The notes beneath the pieces are model-generated. The model saw only the letters and a program-made list of their open reading frames with translations. It ran no database searches and was not told the DNA's origin. A stretch of 13,440 nt of DNA from an uncultured Streptococcus sp. (GTDB taxonomy: Bacteria > Bacillota > Bacilli > Lactobacillales > Streptococcaceae): NCBI GenBank assembly GCA_934201655.1, contig CAKPXD010000024.1, positions 1-13,440 on the forward strand, written 5' to 3'. The translations under genes and the position numbers were made by a program. Shown here in pieces: positions 6,873 through 13,440 of this stretch (positions are counted from its first letter, which is position 1; every line of letters starts with the position of its first letter).

Positions 6873-6894
6873 TATGTTATATCTTATGACATAA
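6873..6894. promoter_or_regulatory. Unassigned imperfect palindrome, possible operator upstream of the amino-acid transporter
   Basis: TATGTTATA (6873-6881), TCT, TATGACATA (6885-6893) form an inverted repeat with eight of nine pairs. Within it TTATG-A-CATAA (6884-6894) is a perfect 11-base palindrome. It ends 13 bases before the -35 box of the transporter promoter and lies about 50 bases upstream of the uvrB -10 candidate. The position suits a transcription factor site for the transporter. I cannot name the regulator. Confidence 0.35.
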
Positions 6895-6907
6895 AAATAT
6901 AAAACAT

Positions 6908-6936
6908 TTGCCGTTCTTTAACTTTTTTGATATAAT
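6908..6936 (+). promoter_or_regulatory. Promoter of the amino-acid ABC transporter operon
   Basis: TTGCCG (6908-6913), a 17-base spacer and a perfect TATAAT (6931-6936) make a strong sigma-A promoter starting near 6943. This leaves a leader of about 22 bases containing the AAAGGAG ribosome binding site (6951-6957) ahead of the ATG at 6965. Confidence 0.75.
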
Positions 6937-6964
6937 TTGAAAATATCTTGAAAGGAGACATCAC

Positions 6965-8410
6965 ATGAAGAAAAAAATTCTAGCTTGTTTGCTAATTTTA
7001 TTTCCTATTTTTTCATTAGGACTAGTAAAAGCTGATACAGAAAAAACGAAGTATGTTATCGCCAGTGACTCATCTTTTGCGCCATTTGTTTTCCAGGACT
7101 CAAGCAATCAATACACTGGTATCGATATGGATCTAATCAAGGCAATCGCTGAAGACCAAGGTTTTGAAATCGAGATTACCAATCCAGGTTTTGATGCTGC
7201 TATTAACGCAGTCCAATCTGGACAAGCAGACGGTATCATTGCAGGTATGTCAGTGACTGATGCTCGTAAAGAAACGTTTGATTTCTCTGATTCTTACTAT
7301 ACAGCAAATACTATTCTTGGTGTTAAAGAATCAAGTACCATTTCTTCTTATGAAGATTTGAACGGTAAGACTGTAGGTGTGAAAAATGGTACTGCTTCAC
7401 AAACCTTCCTAACAGAGAATCAAAGCAAGTACGGTTACAAGATCAAAACTTTTTCCGATGCTGCATCTATGTATGATAGCTTAAACACCGGTTCAATAGA
7501 TGCCGTTATGGACGACGAACCTGTTATTAAATACTCTATTAGTCAAGGACAAAAGTTAAAAACACCAATCGCAGGTACACCAATCGGTGAAACTGCCTTT
7601 GCAGTAAAAAAAGGAAGTAATCCAGAACTGCTAGAGAAGTTTAACAAGGGTCTTGCAAATCTTAAAGCAAATGGAGAATTCCAAAAGATTCTTGATAAGT
7701 ATTTAGCTAGCGGTTCTACTACCACAACTTCAACCGCTGAGGAAACAACTATCTGGGGCTTGTTGAAAAACAACTACAAACAACTTCTCAGCGGACTTGG
7801 AATTACCCTCTCATTAGCACTTATTTCATTTGTAATTGCGATTTTCATCGGAATTATCTTCGGTATTTTTAGTGTCAGCCCTTATAAATCACTCCGTTTG
7901 ATTTCAGAGATTTTCGTTGACGTTATCCGTGGTATTCCACTCATGATTCTTGCTGCTTTCATTTTCTGGGGAATTCCTAACTTTATCGAATCCCTCACAG
8001 GTCAACAAAGTCCAATCAATGACTTTGTCGCTGGTACTATCGCACTTTCCCTAAACTCAGCTGCCTACATCGCTGAGATTGTTCGTGGTGGTATCAAGGC
8101 CGTGCCTGTTGGACAAATGGAAGCCAGTCGAAGCCTAGGTATTTCATATGGAAAAACCATGCGTAAGATTGTCTTGCCACAAGCAACCAAGCTCATGCTT
8201 CCAAACTTCGTCAACCAATTTGTTATCGCTCTTAAAGATACAACAATTGTATCTGCAATCGGTTTGGTAGAACTCTTCCAGACTGGTAAGATTATCATTG
8301 CTCGTAACTACCAAAGTTTCAAGATGTATGCAATTCTCGCAGTCTTTTACCTTGTGATTATCACTCTTCTAACTAGATTAGCGAAACGCTTAGAAAAGAG
8401 GATTCAATAA
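6965..8410 (+). CDS. glnP: Amino-acid ABC transporter, fused substrate-binding protein and permease (GlnP type)
   Basis: 481 residues with two functions in one chain. Residues 1-23 form a signal sequence (hydrophobic 5-21, possible cleavage after VKA). Residues about 28-248 are a family 3 polar-amino-acid binding domain: [19 protein letters not shown] and the [11 protein letters not shown] block with R101, expected to bind the ligand carboxylate, and D183/D184 in VMDDEP. A threonine-rich linker (about 251-258) leads to the permease domain (277-470), which has about five helices. The EAA loop (386-406, [20 protein letters not shown]) docks on the ATPase. Only one binding domain is present, unlike lactococcal GlnP, which has two. 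Glutamine or glutamate is likely from the family, but specificity is not proven by sequence. The stop overlaps the start of the ATPase gene by one base (TAATG). Confidence 0.92.
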   Translation: MKKKILACLLILFPIFSLGLVKADTEKTKYVIASDSSFAPFVFQDSSNQYTGIDMDLIKAIAEDQGFEIEITNPGFDAAINAVQSGQADGIIAGMSVTDARKETFDFSDSYYTANTILGVKESSTISSYEDLNGKTVGVKNGTASQTFLTENQSKYGYKIKTFSDAASMYDSLNTGSIDAVMDDEPVIKYSISQGQKLKTPIAGTPIGETAFAVKKGSNPELLEKFNKGLANLKANGEFQKILDKYLASGSTTTTSTAEETTIWGLLKNNYKQLLSGLGITLSLALISFVIAIFIGIIFGIFSVSPYKSLRLISEIFVDVIRGIPLMILAAFIFWGIPNFIESLTGQQSPINDFVAGTIALSLNSAAYIAEIVRGGIKAVPVGQMEASRSLGISYGKTMRKIVLPQATKLMLPNFVNQFVIALKDTTIVSAIGLVELFQTGKIIIARNYQSFKMYAILAVFYLVIITLLTRLAKRLEKRIQ

Positions 8411-9150
8411 TGGCAAAATTAAAAATTGACGTTCATAACTTACATAAACAATATGGTAAAAACAAAGTCCTTAAAGGAATTTCAGCGAAATTCTATGAAG
8501 GAGATGTTGTTTGTATCATTGGACCTTCTGGTTCAGGTAAGTCAACTTTCTTGCGTAGCTTAAATCTCCTCGAAGAAGGAACAAAAGGAAGCATCACAGT
8601 TAATGGCTATGATTTGACGGATAAATCTACCAACGTAGACCATGTTCGTGAAAATATTGGAATGGTGTTCCAGCACTTCAATCTCTTTCCACATATGACC
8701 GTATTGGAAAATATCACTTTCGCTCCTGTAGAACATAAGTTAATGACTAAGGCTGAAGCTGAAAAATTGGGTATGGAACTCCTCGAAAAAGTTGGGCTTG
8801 CTGACAAGGCCAATGCCAATCCTGAAAGTCTATCCGGTGGTCAAAAACAACGTGTGGCTATCGCTCGCGGTTTGGCTATGAATCCAGATATCATGCTCTT
8901 TGACGAACCAACTTCTGCCCTTGACCCTGAGATGGTCGGCGACGTTCTGAATGTTATGAAAGAGTTGGCTGAACAAGGCATGACCATGATCATCGTAACC
9001 CATGAAATGGGATTTGCCCGTAAGGTTGCCAATCGAGTTATCTTTACAGCAGACGGTGAATTCCTAGAAGATGGTACACCTGATCAAATCTTTGATAACC
9101 CACAACACCCTCGTCTAAAAGAATTTTTGGACAAGGTCCTCAACGCTTAA
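8410..9150 (+). CDS. glnQ: Amino-acid ABC transporter ATPase (GlnQ type)
   Basis: 246 residues, the usual length of a polar-amino-acid ABC ATPase. All catalytic elements are intact: Walker A GPSGSGKS (38-45), Q-loop Q88 in [13 protein letters not shown], signature LSGGQ (141-145), Walker B IMLFDE with catalytic E166, the D-loop SALD and switch H198 in VTHEMGFA. It should work as a homodimer under two copies of the fused permease. The one-base TAATG overlap and GAGG site inside the end of glnP indicate coupled translation, which suits the 1:1 stoichiometry of the complex. The operon ends at a strong terminator immediately after the stop codon. Confidence 0.95.
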   Translation: MAKLKIDVHNLHKQYGKNKVLKGISAKFYEGDVVCIIGPSGSGKSTFLRSLNLLEEGTKGSITVNGYDLTDKSTNVDHVRENIGMVFQHFNLFPHMTVLENITFAPVEHKLMTKAEAEKLGMELLEKVGLADKANANPESLSGGQKQRVAIARGLAMNPDIMLFDEPTSALDPEMVGDVLNVMKELAEQGMTMIIVTHEMGFARKVANRVIFTADGEFLEDGTPDQIFDNPQHPRLKEFLDKVLNA

Positions 9151-9182
9151 AAAAACTGCAAGGTTTACCTTGCAGTTTTTTT
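9151..9182 (+). terminator. Intrinsic terminator of the glnP-glnQ operon
   Basis: AAAAACTGCAAGG (9151-9163), loop TTTA, CCTTGCAGTTTTT (9168-9180) form a perfect 13-pair stem followed by further T. It starts right after the glnQ stop. The A-rich left flank means it could also stop transcription coming from the other side. Confidence 0.93.
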
Positions 9183-9200
9183 CTTACTTGTATTGGAATT

Positions 9201-9229
9201 TTGGTTTTTTTAGAAAATTATGATAAAAT
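9201..9229 (+). promoter_or_regulatory. Promoter of zwf, extended -10
   Basis: TTGGTT (9201-9206), 17-base spacer and TAAAAT (9224-9229) preceded by TG at 9221-9222 (TGATAAAAT). Start expected near 9236, giving a leader of about 64 bases. The leader contains a small inverted repeat, CCTAG (9259-9263) / CTAGG (9269-9273) around GATAT, and an eight-codon frame beginning at 9237. Confidence 0.55.
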
Positions 9230-9299
9230 AAAGGGTATGAAAATGGGGATTCCTCATGCCTAGGATATCTAGGAAAGTAAATAGAAATTAGGTAGCTGG

Positions 9300-10787
9300 A
9301 TGTCATCTAAAGTTATTGTTACAATTTTTGGAGCTAGTGGAGATTTGGCTAAACGCAAACTCTACCCTTCACTCTTTAGACTTTATAAATCAGGTAATTT
9401 GTCTGATCATTTTGCTGTTATTGGAACCGCTCGTAGACCTTGGAGTAAGGAGTATTTTGAATCTGTTGTTGTCGAATCTATTTTAGATTTGGCAGATAGC
9501 GCAGAAGAGGCTCAAGCTTTTGCTAGTCATTTTTACTATCAAAGTCATGATGTTAATGACACTGAGCACTATATCGAATTACGTAAGCTTCAGGCTGAGT
9601 TAAATGAAAAGTATCAAACTGAACACAACAAGCTCTTCTTCCTCTCAATGGCACCACAATTCTTCGGTACCATCGCCAAACACCTCAAGTCTGAGCAAAT
9701 CGTTGACGGTAAAGGCTTTGAACGTTTGATTGTTGAGAAACCTTTCGGTACGGATTATGAAACTGCAAGCAAACTAAACGAAGAGCTTCTAGCTACTTTT
9801 AACGAAGACCAAATCTATCGTATCGACCACTATCTTGGTAAAGAGATGATTCAGAGTATCTTTGCCATTCGTTTTGCCAATATGATCTTTGAAAATGTTT
9901 GGAATCGGGAACATATTGATAATGTGCAAATTACCTTTGCAGAACGTCTAGGTGTTGAAGAGCGTGGTGGCTACTATGATGAGTCTGGCGCCCTTCGAGA
10001 CATGGTTCAAAACCACACACTTCAGCTTCTATCACTCCTTGCTATGGACAAGCCTGCAAGCTTTACAAAGGATGACATTCGCGCAGAGAAAATCAAGGTC
10101 TTCAAGAACCTTTACCACCCTACAAATGAGGAACTTAAAGAGCACTTCATCCGTGGTCAATATCGTTCTGGTAAAGTTGATGGCATGAAATATATTTCAT
10201 ACCGTAGCGAACCAAATGTCAACCCAGAATCAATGACAGAAACCTTTGCTTCAGGTGCCTTCTTTGTAGATACTGATCGCTTCCGTGATGTACCTTTCTT
10301 CTTCCGTACAGGTAAACGCCTAACTGAAAAAGGAACACACGTAAACATCGTCTTCAAACAAATGGATTCAATCTTTGGAGAACCACTAGCACCGAATGTG
10401 CTTACCATCTACATCCAACCGACGGAAGGATTCTCTCTTAGCCTTAACGGTAAAGAAGTTGGAGAAGAGTTCAAACTTGCACATAATTCGCTTGACTACA
10501 GAACTGATGCTACAGCTACAGGTGCTTCACCAGATCCTTATGAAAAGCTAATCTACGATGTATTGAATAACGATTCAACTAACTTTAGCCACTGGGAAGA
10601 AGTGAGTGCATCATGGAAATTGATTGACCGCATCGAAAAGCTTTGGGCTGAAAATGGTGCTCCACTTCATGATTATAAATCAGGTAGCATGGGACCTCAG
10701 GCTAGTTTTGATCTCCTTGAAAAATACGGAGCCAAATGGACATGGCAACCAGATATCGCCTATCGTGAGGATGGTCGTTTAGAATAA
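9300..10787 (+). CDS. zwf: Glucose-6-phosphate 1-dehydrogenase
   Basis: 495 residues, full length. It oxidises glucose 6-phosphate to 6-phosphogluconolactone with NADP+, the entry to the oxidative pentose phosphate route and a source of NADPH. The N-terminal dinucleotide-binding motif GASGDLAKRK is at 11-20. EKPFG (146-150) and the family signature RIDHYLGKE (174-182) carry substrate-binding residues. H239 in VQNHTLQLL corresponds to the catalytic base of the Leuconostoc enzyme, with the RIDH aspartate and histidine (176-177) assisting. Translation starts at ATG 9300 behind a modest AGG-type ribosome binding site. The gene is transcribed alone, with its own promoter after the glnQ terminator and a bidirectional terminator at its end. 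Confidence 0.97.
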   Translation: MSSKVIVTIFGASGDLAKRKLYPSLFRLYKSGNLSDHFAVIGTARRPWSKEYFESVVVESILDLADSAEEAQAFASHFYYQSHDVNDTEHYIELRKLQAELNEKYQTEHNKLFFLSMAPQFFGTIAKHLKSEQIVDGKGFERLIVEKPFGTDYETASKLNEELLATFNEDQIYRIDHYLGKEMIQSIFAIRFANMIFENVWNREHIDNVQITFAERLGVEERGGYYDESGALRDMVQNHTLQLLSLLAMDKPASFTKDDIRAEKIKVFKNLYHPTNEELKEHFIRGQYRSGKVDGMKYISYRSEPNVNPESMTETFASGAFFVDTDRFRDVPFFFRTGKRLTEKGTHVNIVFKQMDSIFGEPLAPNVLTIYIQPTEGFSLSLNGKEVGEEFKLAHNSLDYRTDATATGASPDPYEKLIYDVLNNDSTNFSHWEEVSASWKLIDRIEKLWAENGAPLHDYKSGSMGPQASFDLLEKYGAKWTWQPDIAYREDGRLE

Positions 10788-10795
10788 TCAAAAAC

Positions 10796-10826
10796 AATCC
10801 TGCAAGAATTCTTGCAGGATTTTCTT
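10796..10826. terminator. Bidirectional terminator between convergent zwf and ftsY
   Basis: Positions 10796-10821 are a perfect 26-base palindrome centred on GAATTC, which can form CCTGCAAG / CTTGCAGG stems around an AATT loop with further A:T pairs. The plus side is followed by TTTCTTTT (to 10828). The minus side is followed by TGTTTTTGATT. Both converging transcripts can therefore end here. It sits 8 bases after the zwf stop and 5 bases before the ftsY stop. Confidence 0.9.
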
Positions 10827-12185
10827 TTATATCAAACCTTCTAGAAGGCCCTTCATAAAGTTTTCTGAGTTGAACTCACCGATATCATCGATTTTTTCAC
10901 CAAAACCAATTAGCTTAACAGGGATATTGAGTTCCTCACGGATAGCAAGAACAACGCCACCTCGGGCAGTCCCGTCAATTTTTGTTAAGACAATCCCTGT
11001 AACAGGAGTAATTTTTGAAAACTCTTTGGCTTGTACAAGAGCGTTTTGCCCAGTTGAAGCATCAAGGGCTAGGAAGGTTTCATGTGGTGCTTCAGGAACA
11101 ACTCGTTTGATGATACGACCAATCTTTTCCAATTCTGCCATCAAGTTTTCTTTGTTTTGCAGACGGCCAGCTGTATCAATCATGAGAATGTCAATACCTT
11201 CTGCTACTGCACGCTCCATCCCATCAAAGACAACGCTAGCTGGATCTGCCTTCTCAGGACCAGTAACGACAGGAACACCTACACGACGTCCCCATTCTGC
11301 TAACTGAGCAACCGCACCAGCACGGAAGGTATCAGCAGCAACAAGCATAACCTTTTTACCAGCTTGTTTGTAGCGATGTGCCAATTTACCAATTGAAGTT
11401 GTCTTTCCGACACCATTAACACCTACAAAGAGCATGACAGTCAAACCATCTTGAAAATTAATGCTTTCGTTGTAGTTGCCATCCTTCTCATACAACTCCA
11501 CCAATTTTTCGATGATAACACGACGAAGTGCTTCAGGTTTCTTAGCATTTTCTAGCTTGGCTTCATAACGCAATTCTTCCGTAAGATTTGAAGCCACCTG
11601 GACACCAACGTCACTCATGATGAGTAGTTCTTCTAGTTCTTCAAAGAAATCTTCATCGACTGAGCGGAAATTAGCAAAGAAGGCATTCAAACGAGCGCCG
11701 AATCCAGAGCGAGTTTTCTTGAGACTACGGTCATATTTTTCTTGTTCAGTCTCTTGAATTTGAGGAATTTCTTCGATTACTTGATCTTCTTCCACTTCTT
11801 CAAAAAATTCTGTTTCTGCTTCGTCTGATTGAGGCTGAACAATTTCTTCGTCATCACTATCATTTGAAGTTGCTTCTTCAACATGAGTCAATCCCTCTTG
11901 AGGACTATCGGCCTCTTGGACTTGATTTAACTCTTCTTGAGAAACCTTCACTTCGTCAACCGATTCGACAATAGTTTCTTCGTCAACCTCTGCTTTAATT
12001 AAGTCTTCATCATTTTCTTCGGCTACGACAGTCCCATCTTGCTCTTTGACTTCAATATTTTCAGATTCTAGCGTCTCAGTTTGCTGGCTATCATCCGATA
12101 AATCAATGTTTTCTAGAGCTTCTTTGACAACATCTTCAATTTTAGGTTCTTCTATTTTTCCAAATAAACGGTCAAATAATCCCAT
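10827..12185 (-). CDS. ftsY: FtsY, signal recognition particle receptor
   Basis: 452 residues. FtsY is the SRP-receptor GTPase that takes ribosome-SRP complexes to the Sec translocon at the membrane. An amphipathic N-terminus (MGLFDRLFGK) leads into a long, very acidic A domain (about 12-150, dense in Glu and Asp), which is poorly conserved in the family. The N domain is about 165-245 and the GTPase G domain 248-452. G motifs: GVNGVGKT (255-262), DTFRAGA (285-291), DTAGR (337-341), TKIDG (401-405) and the closing GFGE / DDIGEF region (427-438). All are intact. The start ATG at 12185 has an AAGGAG site nine bases upstream, lying within the end of the preceding HAD gene, with a three-base gap. 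It is therefore the last gene of a HAD-HAD-ftsY operon. Confidence 0.97.
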   Translation of the reverse strand: MGLFDRLFGKIEEPKIEDVVKEALENIDLSDDSQQTETLESENIEVKEQDGTVVAEENDEDLIKAEVDEETIVESVDEVKVSQEELNQVQEADSPQEGLTHVEEATSNDSDDEEIVQPQSDEAETEFFEEVEEDQVIEEIPQIQETEQEKYDRSLKKTRSGFGARLNAFFANFRSVDEDFFEELEELLIMSDVGVQVASNLTEELRYEAKLENAKKPEALRRVIIEKLVELYEKDGNYNESINFQDGLTVMLFVGVNGVGKTTSIGKLAHRYKQAGKKVMLVAADTFRAGAVAQLAEWGRRVGVPVVTGPEKADPASVVFDGMERAVAEGIDILMIDTAGRLQNKENLMAELEKIGRIIKRVVPEAPHETFLALDASTGQNALVQAKEFSKITPVTGIVLTKIDGTARGGVVLAIREELNIPVKLIGFGEKIDDIGEFNSENFMKGLLEGLI

Positions 12186-12188
12186 TCT

Positions 12189-13007
12189 TTAGTTCTCCTT
12201 CAGTACATATTTTTCAATTGCCCAGGCGACAGCTTCTTCGTCATTAGTCATTGGTGTTACCACATTTGCCACAGCCTTAACTGCCGGCACAGCATTTTGC
12301 ATAGCGACACCGAGACCGGCCCACTCAATCATCGAAAGGTCATTAGCCTCATCTCCACAGGCCATAACCTGACTTTGGTCAATTCCCAGGTGTTCAATCA
12401 GTTTAGATAATCCTGTCGCTTTATGAACGTTCTTTGGTGACCATTCTAGCAAGAGTTCACGAGATTTAAAAATCTCATATTGGTCGAATAGTTCAGGTGA
12501 AATATGTTTAATAGCCGCATCCAAAGGTTCCTGAGGAAAGGCAGTCACACATTTATTGTATGTTAGCTGACTAGACAAATCTTCAAAAGCAGTTGGAACA
12601 AAAGTTAAAGCCGGGTTAAACTGAGCATACAGACTTTCTTGATCAGACTGAATCTGGTAAACTGTTCCTTCTGAAATTGCATCTAAGGGGATTCCTAGTT
12701 TTTCAGTTTCTTCATAAATACGTGTCACATCATCAATTGAAAAGACTGTCTTATCAAGAATCTCACCTGTATTTTTCTGAACCAATCCACCGTTGAATGT
12801 GATAGTATATTCGTCATCATGGCCATCTGTTCCAAGCTCTTTAAGGAAGAAATCCATAGCCTTGAGAGGACGTCCAGTTGTTAGGACTACCTTGACACCC
12901 TGTTCACGCGCAGCCTTTAAAGTTGCCTTGGTACGATCAGTCAATTTCTTGTCTGTCGTCAGCAAGGTTCCATCCAAGTCTAGGGCAATTAATTTAATAT
13001 CTGCCAT
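12189..13007 (-). CDS. HAD-superfamily phosphatase, Cof type (272 aa)
   Basis: A full-length Cof-type (C2B cap) haloacid dehalogenase-like hydrolase. Motif I DLDGT at 10-14 gives nucleophile D10 and acid/base D12. Motif II is TTGRP (43-47), motif III is K196 in NVHKATGL, and motif IV is CGDEANDLSMI (217-227). Such proteins dephosphorylate small sugar phosphates, FMN-like cofactors or pyridoxal phosphate; the actual substrate cannot be read from the sequence. The ATG at 13007 shares one base with the stop of the upstream HAD gene (TAATG) and has a strong GGAGG-type site, so the two are translated together. The position directly before ftsY matches what I recall of streptococcal smc-HAD-HAD-ftsY order. 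Confidence 0.92.
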   Translation of the reverse strand: MADIKLIALDLDGTLLTTDKKLTDRTKATLKAAREQGVKVVLTTGRPLKAMDFFLKELGTDGHDDEYTITFNGGLVQKNTGEILDKTVFSIDDVTRIYEETEKLGIPLDAISEGTVYQIQSDQESLYAQFNPALTFVPTAFEDLSSQLTYNKCVTAFPQEPLDAAIKHISPELFDQYEIFKSRELLLEWSPKNVHKATGLSKLIEHLGIDQSQVMACGDEANDLSMIEWAGLGVAMQNAVPAVKAVANVVTPMTNDEEAVAWAIEKYVLKEN

Positions 13008-13440
13008 TATAACCCCTCCATATAAGCGATAACTGATTGGTCTTTATGGTGACCGATAACTGTTTCGGCAAGTTCCAAAATCTCTGGGCGAGCATTTTCA
13101 GGGGCAATAGGATAACCTGCTACTTGCATCATGTGTAGATCATTCAAATTGTCACCAAATGTCATGACCTGATCCATTTCAAGATTTAATTTCTTCGCCA
13201 ATTCGACAATGGCAACGCCCTTGTCCACATAGTCTAGTACAATATCAATCGATTTATAACCTGTCGTCATGGCTTTGACACCAGAAACGTGTTCATTGAC
13301 CCAGGCCTCACCAGCAGCTACTGTTTCTTCAGAAAAATTGGTTGTAAATTTGAAAATTTCATCCGTAATATCCTCCAAGCGAGCTACTTTTTGGATGTTT
13401 TCATTATAGTGCGCACTAAAAGCTAAATAAGCTGGATCAA
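13007..13440 (-). CDS. HAD-superfamily phosphatase, Cof type, 5' part cut by the window edge
   Basis: The reading frame is open from the stop at 13007 through the right edge, so only the C-terminal 144 or so residues are present. An apparent start at 13378 is a TTG inside the gene, because the frame continues upstream without a stop (ending ...SAHYNENIQKVAR before it). Motif IV is present as TFGDNLNDLHMM, and the downstream block GYPIAPENARPEILELA is typical of Cof phosphatases. Motifs I-III would lie outside the window. It is a neighbour, and probably a paralogue in the broad sense, of the next HAD gene, with which it overlaps by one base. Substrate unknown. Confidence 0.88.
   Translation of the reverse strand, partial: DPAYLAFSAHYNENIQKVARLEDITDEIFKFTTNFSEETVAAGEAWVNEHVSGVKAMTTGYKSIDIVLDYVDKGVAIVELAKKLNLEMDQVMTFGDNLNDLHMMQVAGYPIAPENARPEILELAETVIGHHKDQSVIAYMEGL

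Noticed and set aside
6979..6988. Lipobox-like ILAC near the N-terminus of the fused transporter
   Set aside because: The cysteine is residue 8, too close to the start for a lipoprotein signal; the hydrophobic signal continues to about residue 21 with a normal VKA site after it.
10870..11307. A 145-codon plus-strand open frame opposite ftsY
   Set aside because: It is antisense to the conserved GTPase domain of ftsY, where codon constraints often leave an open complementary frame; nothing supports expression.
13007..13378. Taking the last HAD gene as a complete 123-aa protein starting at 13378
   Set aside because: The start codon is a TTG in the middle of an open frame that continues to the window edge, and the conserved N-terminal HAD motifs are missing, so the gene is cut by the edge and not short.
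1..13440. CRISPR arrays, tRNAs, insertion sequences, BOX/RUP repeats, prophage or toxin-antitoxin genes
   Set aside because: I looked for spaced direct repeats, transposase-like proteins with terminal repeats, tRNA-like cloverleafs and small paired toxin genes by eye and saw none; this is not a substitute for dedicated searches.

Overview
The window looks like chromosome of a Streptococcus of the mitis group (mitis / oralis / pneumoniae type). The evidence is AT-rich, low-GC Gram-positive sequence with AAAGGAG-type ribosome binding sites, the protein sequences themselves, and a gene order that I recall from pneumococcus: nudix - uvrB - substrate-binding/permease fusion - ATPase - zwf - ftsY - two HAD phosphatases. 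This assignment comes from recognition and was not computed.

Layout. Positions 1-230 are non-coding and hold, on the minus strand, a promoter and a structured RNA that I read as the ribosomal protein L10 autoregulatory leader; rplJ would lie just outside the left edge. A small four-helix membrane protein of unknown function (231-629, minus) has its own promoter. Next to it, on the plus strand, is the niacin-salvage pair niaX-niaR (763-1824), with a probable NiaR operator placed over its promoter. niaR meets a nudix hydrolase gene head-on, and the two share a TTAA at their stops. From 1821 to 6785 everything is on the minus strand, transcribed uvrB -> a 284-aa membrane-anchored exterior protein -> two tandem paralogous membrane proteins -> a third small membrane protein -> nudix hydrolase. 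Two DNA or nucleotide-pool maintenance genes therefore bracket four genes of unknown function.

At 6786-6964 there is a divergent intergenic region with a good promoter and an unassigned imperfect palindrome. It drives an amino-acid ABC importer (6965-9150), in which the binding protein and permease are one chain and the ATPase follows with a one-base TAATG overlap. A strong intrinsic terminator closes that operon. zwf (glucose-6-phosphate dehydrogenase, 9300-10787) is a single gene with its own extended -10 promoter. It is separated from convergent ftsY by a perfect 26-base palindrome that can terminate in both directions. The right end is a tightly packed minus-strand operon: HAD phosphatase (cut by the window edge) -> HAD phosphatase -> ftsY (signal recognition particle receptor).

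Most of the window is ordinary streptococcal core genome. I found no CRISPR array, tRNA, rRNA, insertion sequence, prophage or toxin-antitoxin system. The least explained part is the 2308-4754 cluster of four membrane or exported proteins, including a tandem duplication. The most informative regulatory detail is the NiaR operator over the niaX promoter.
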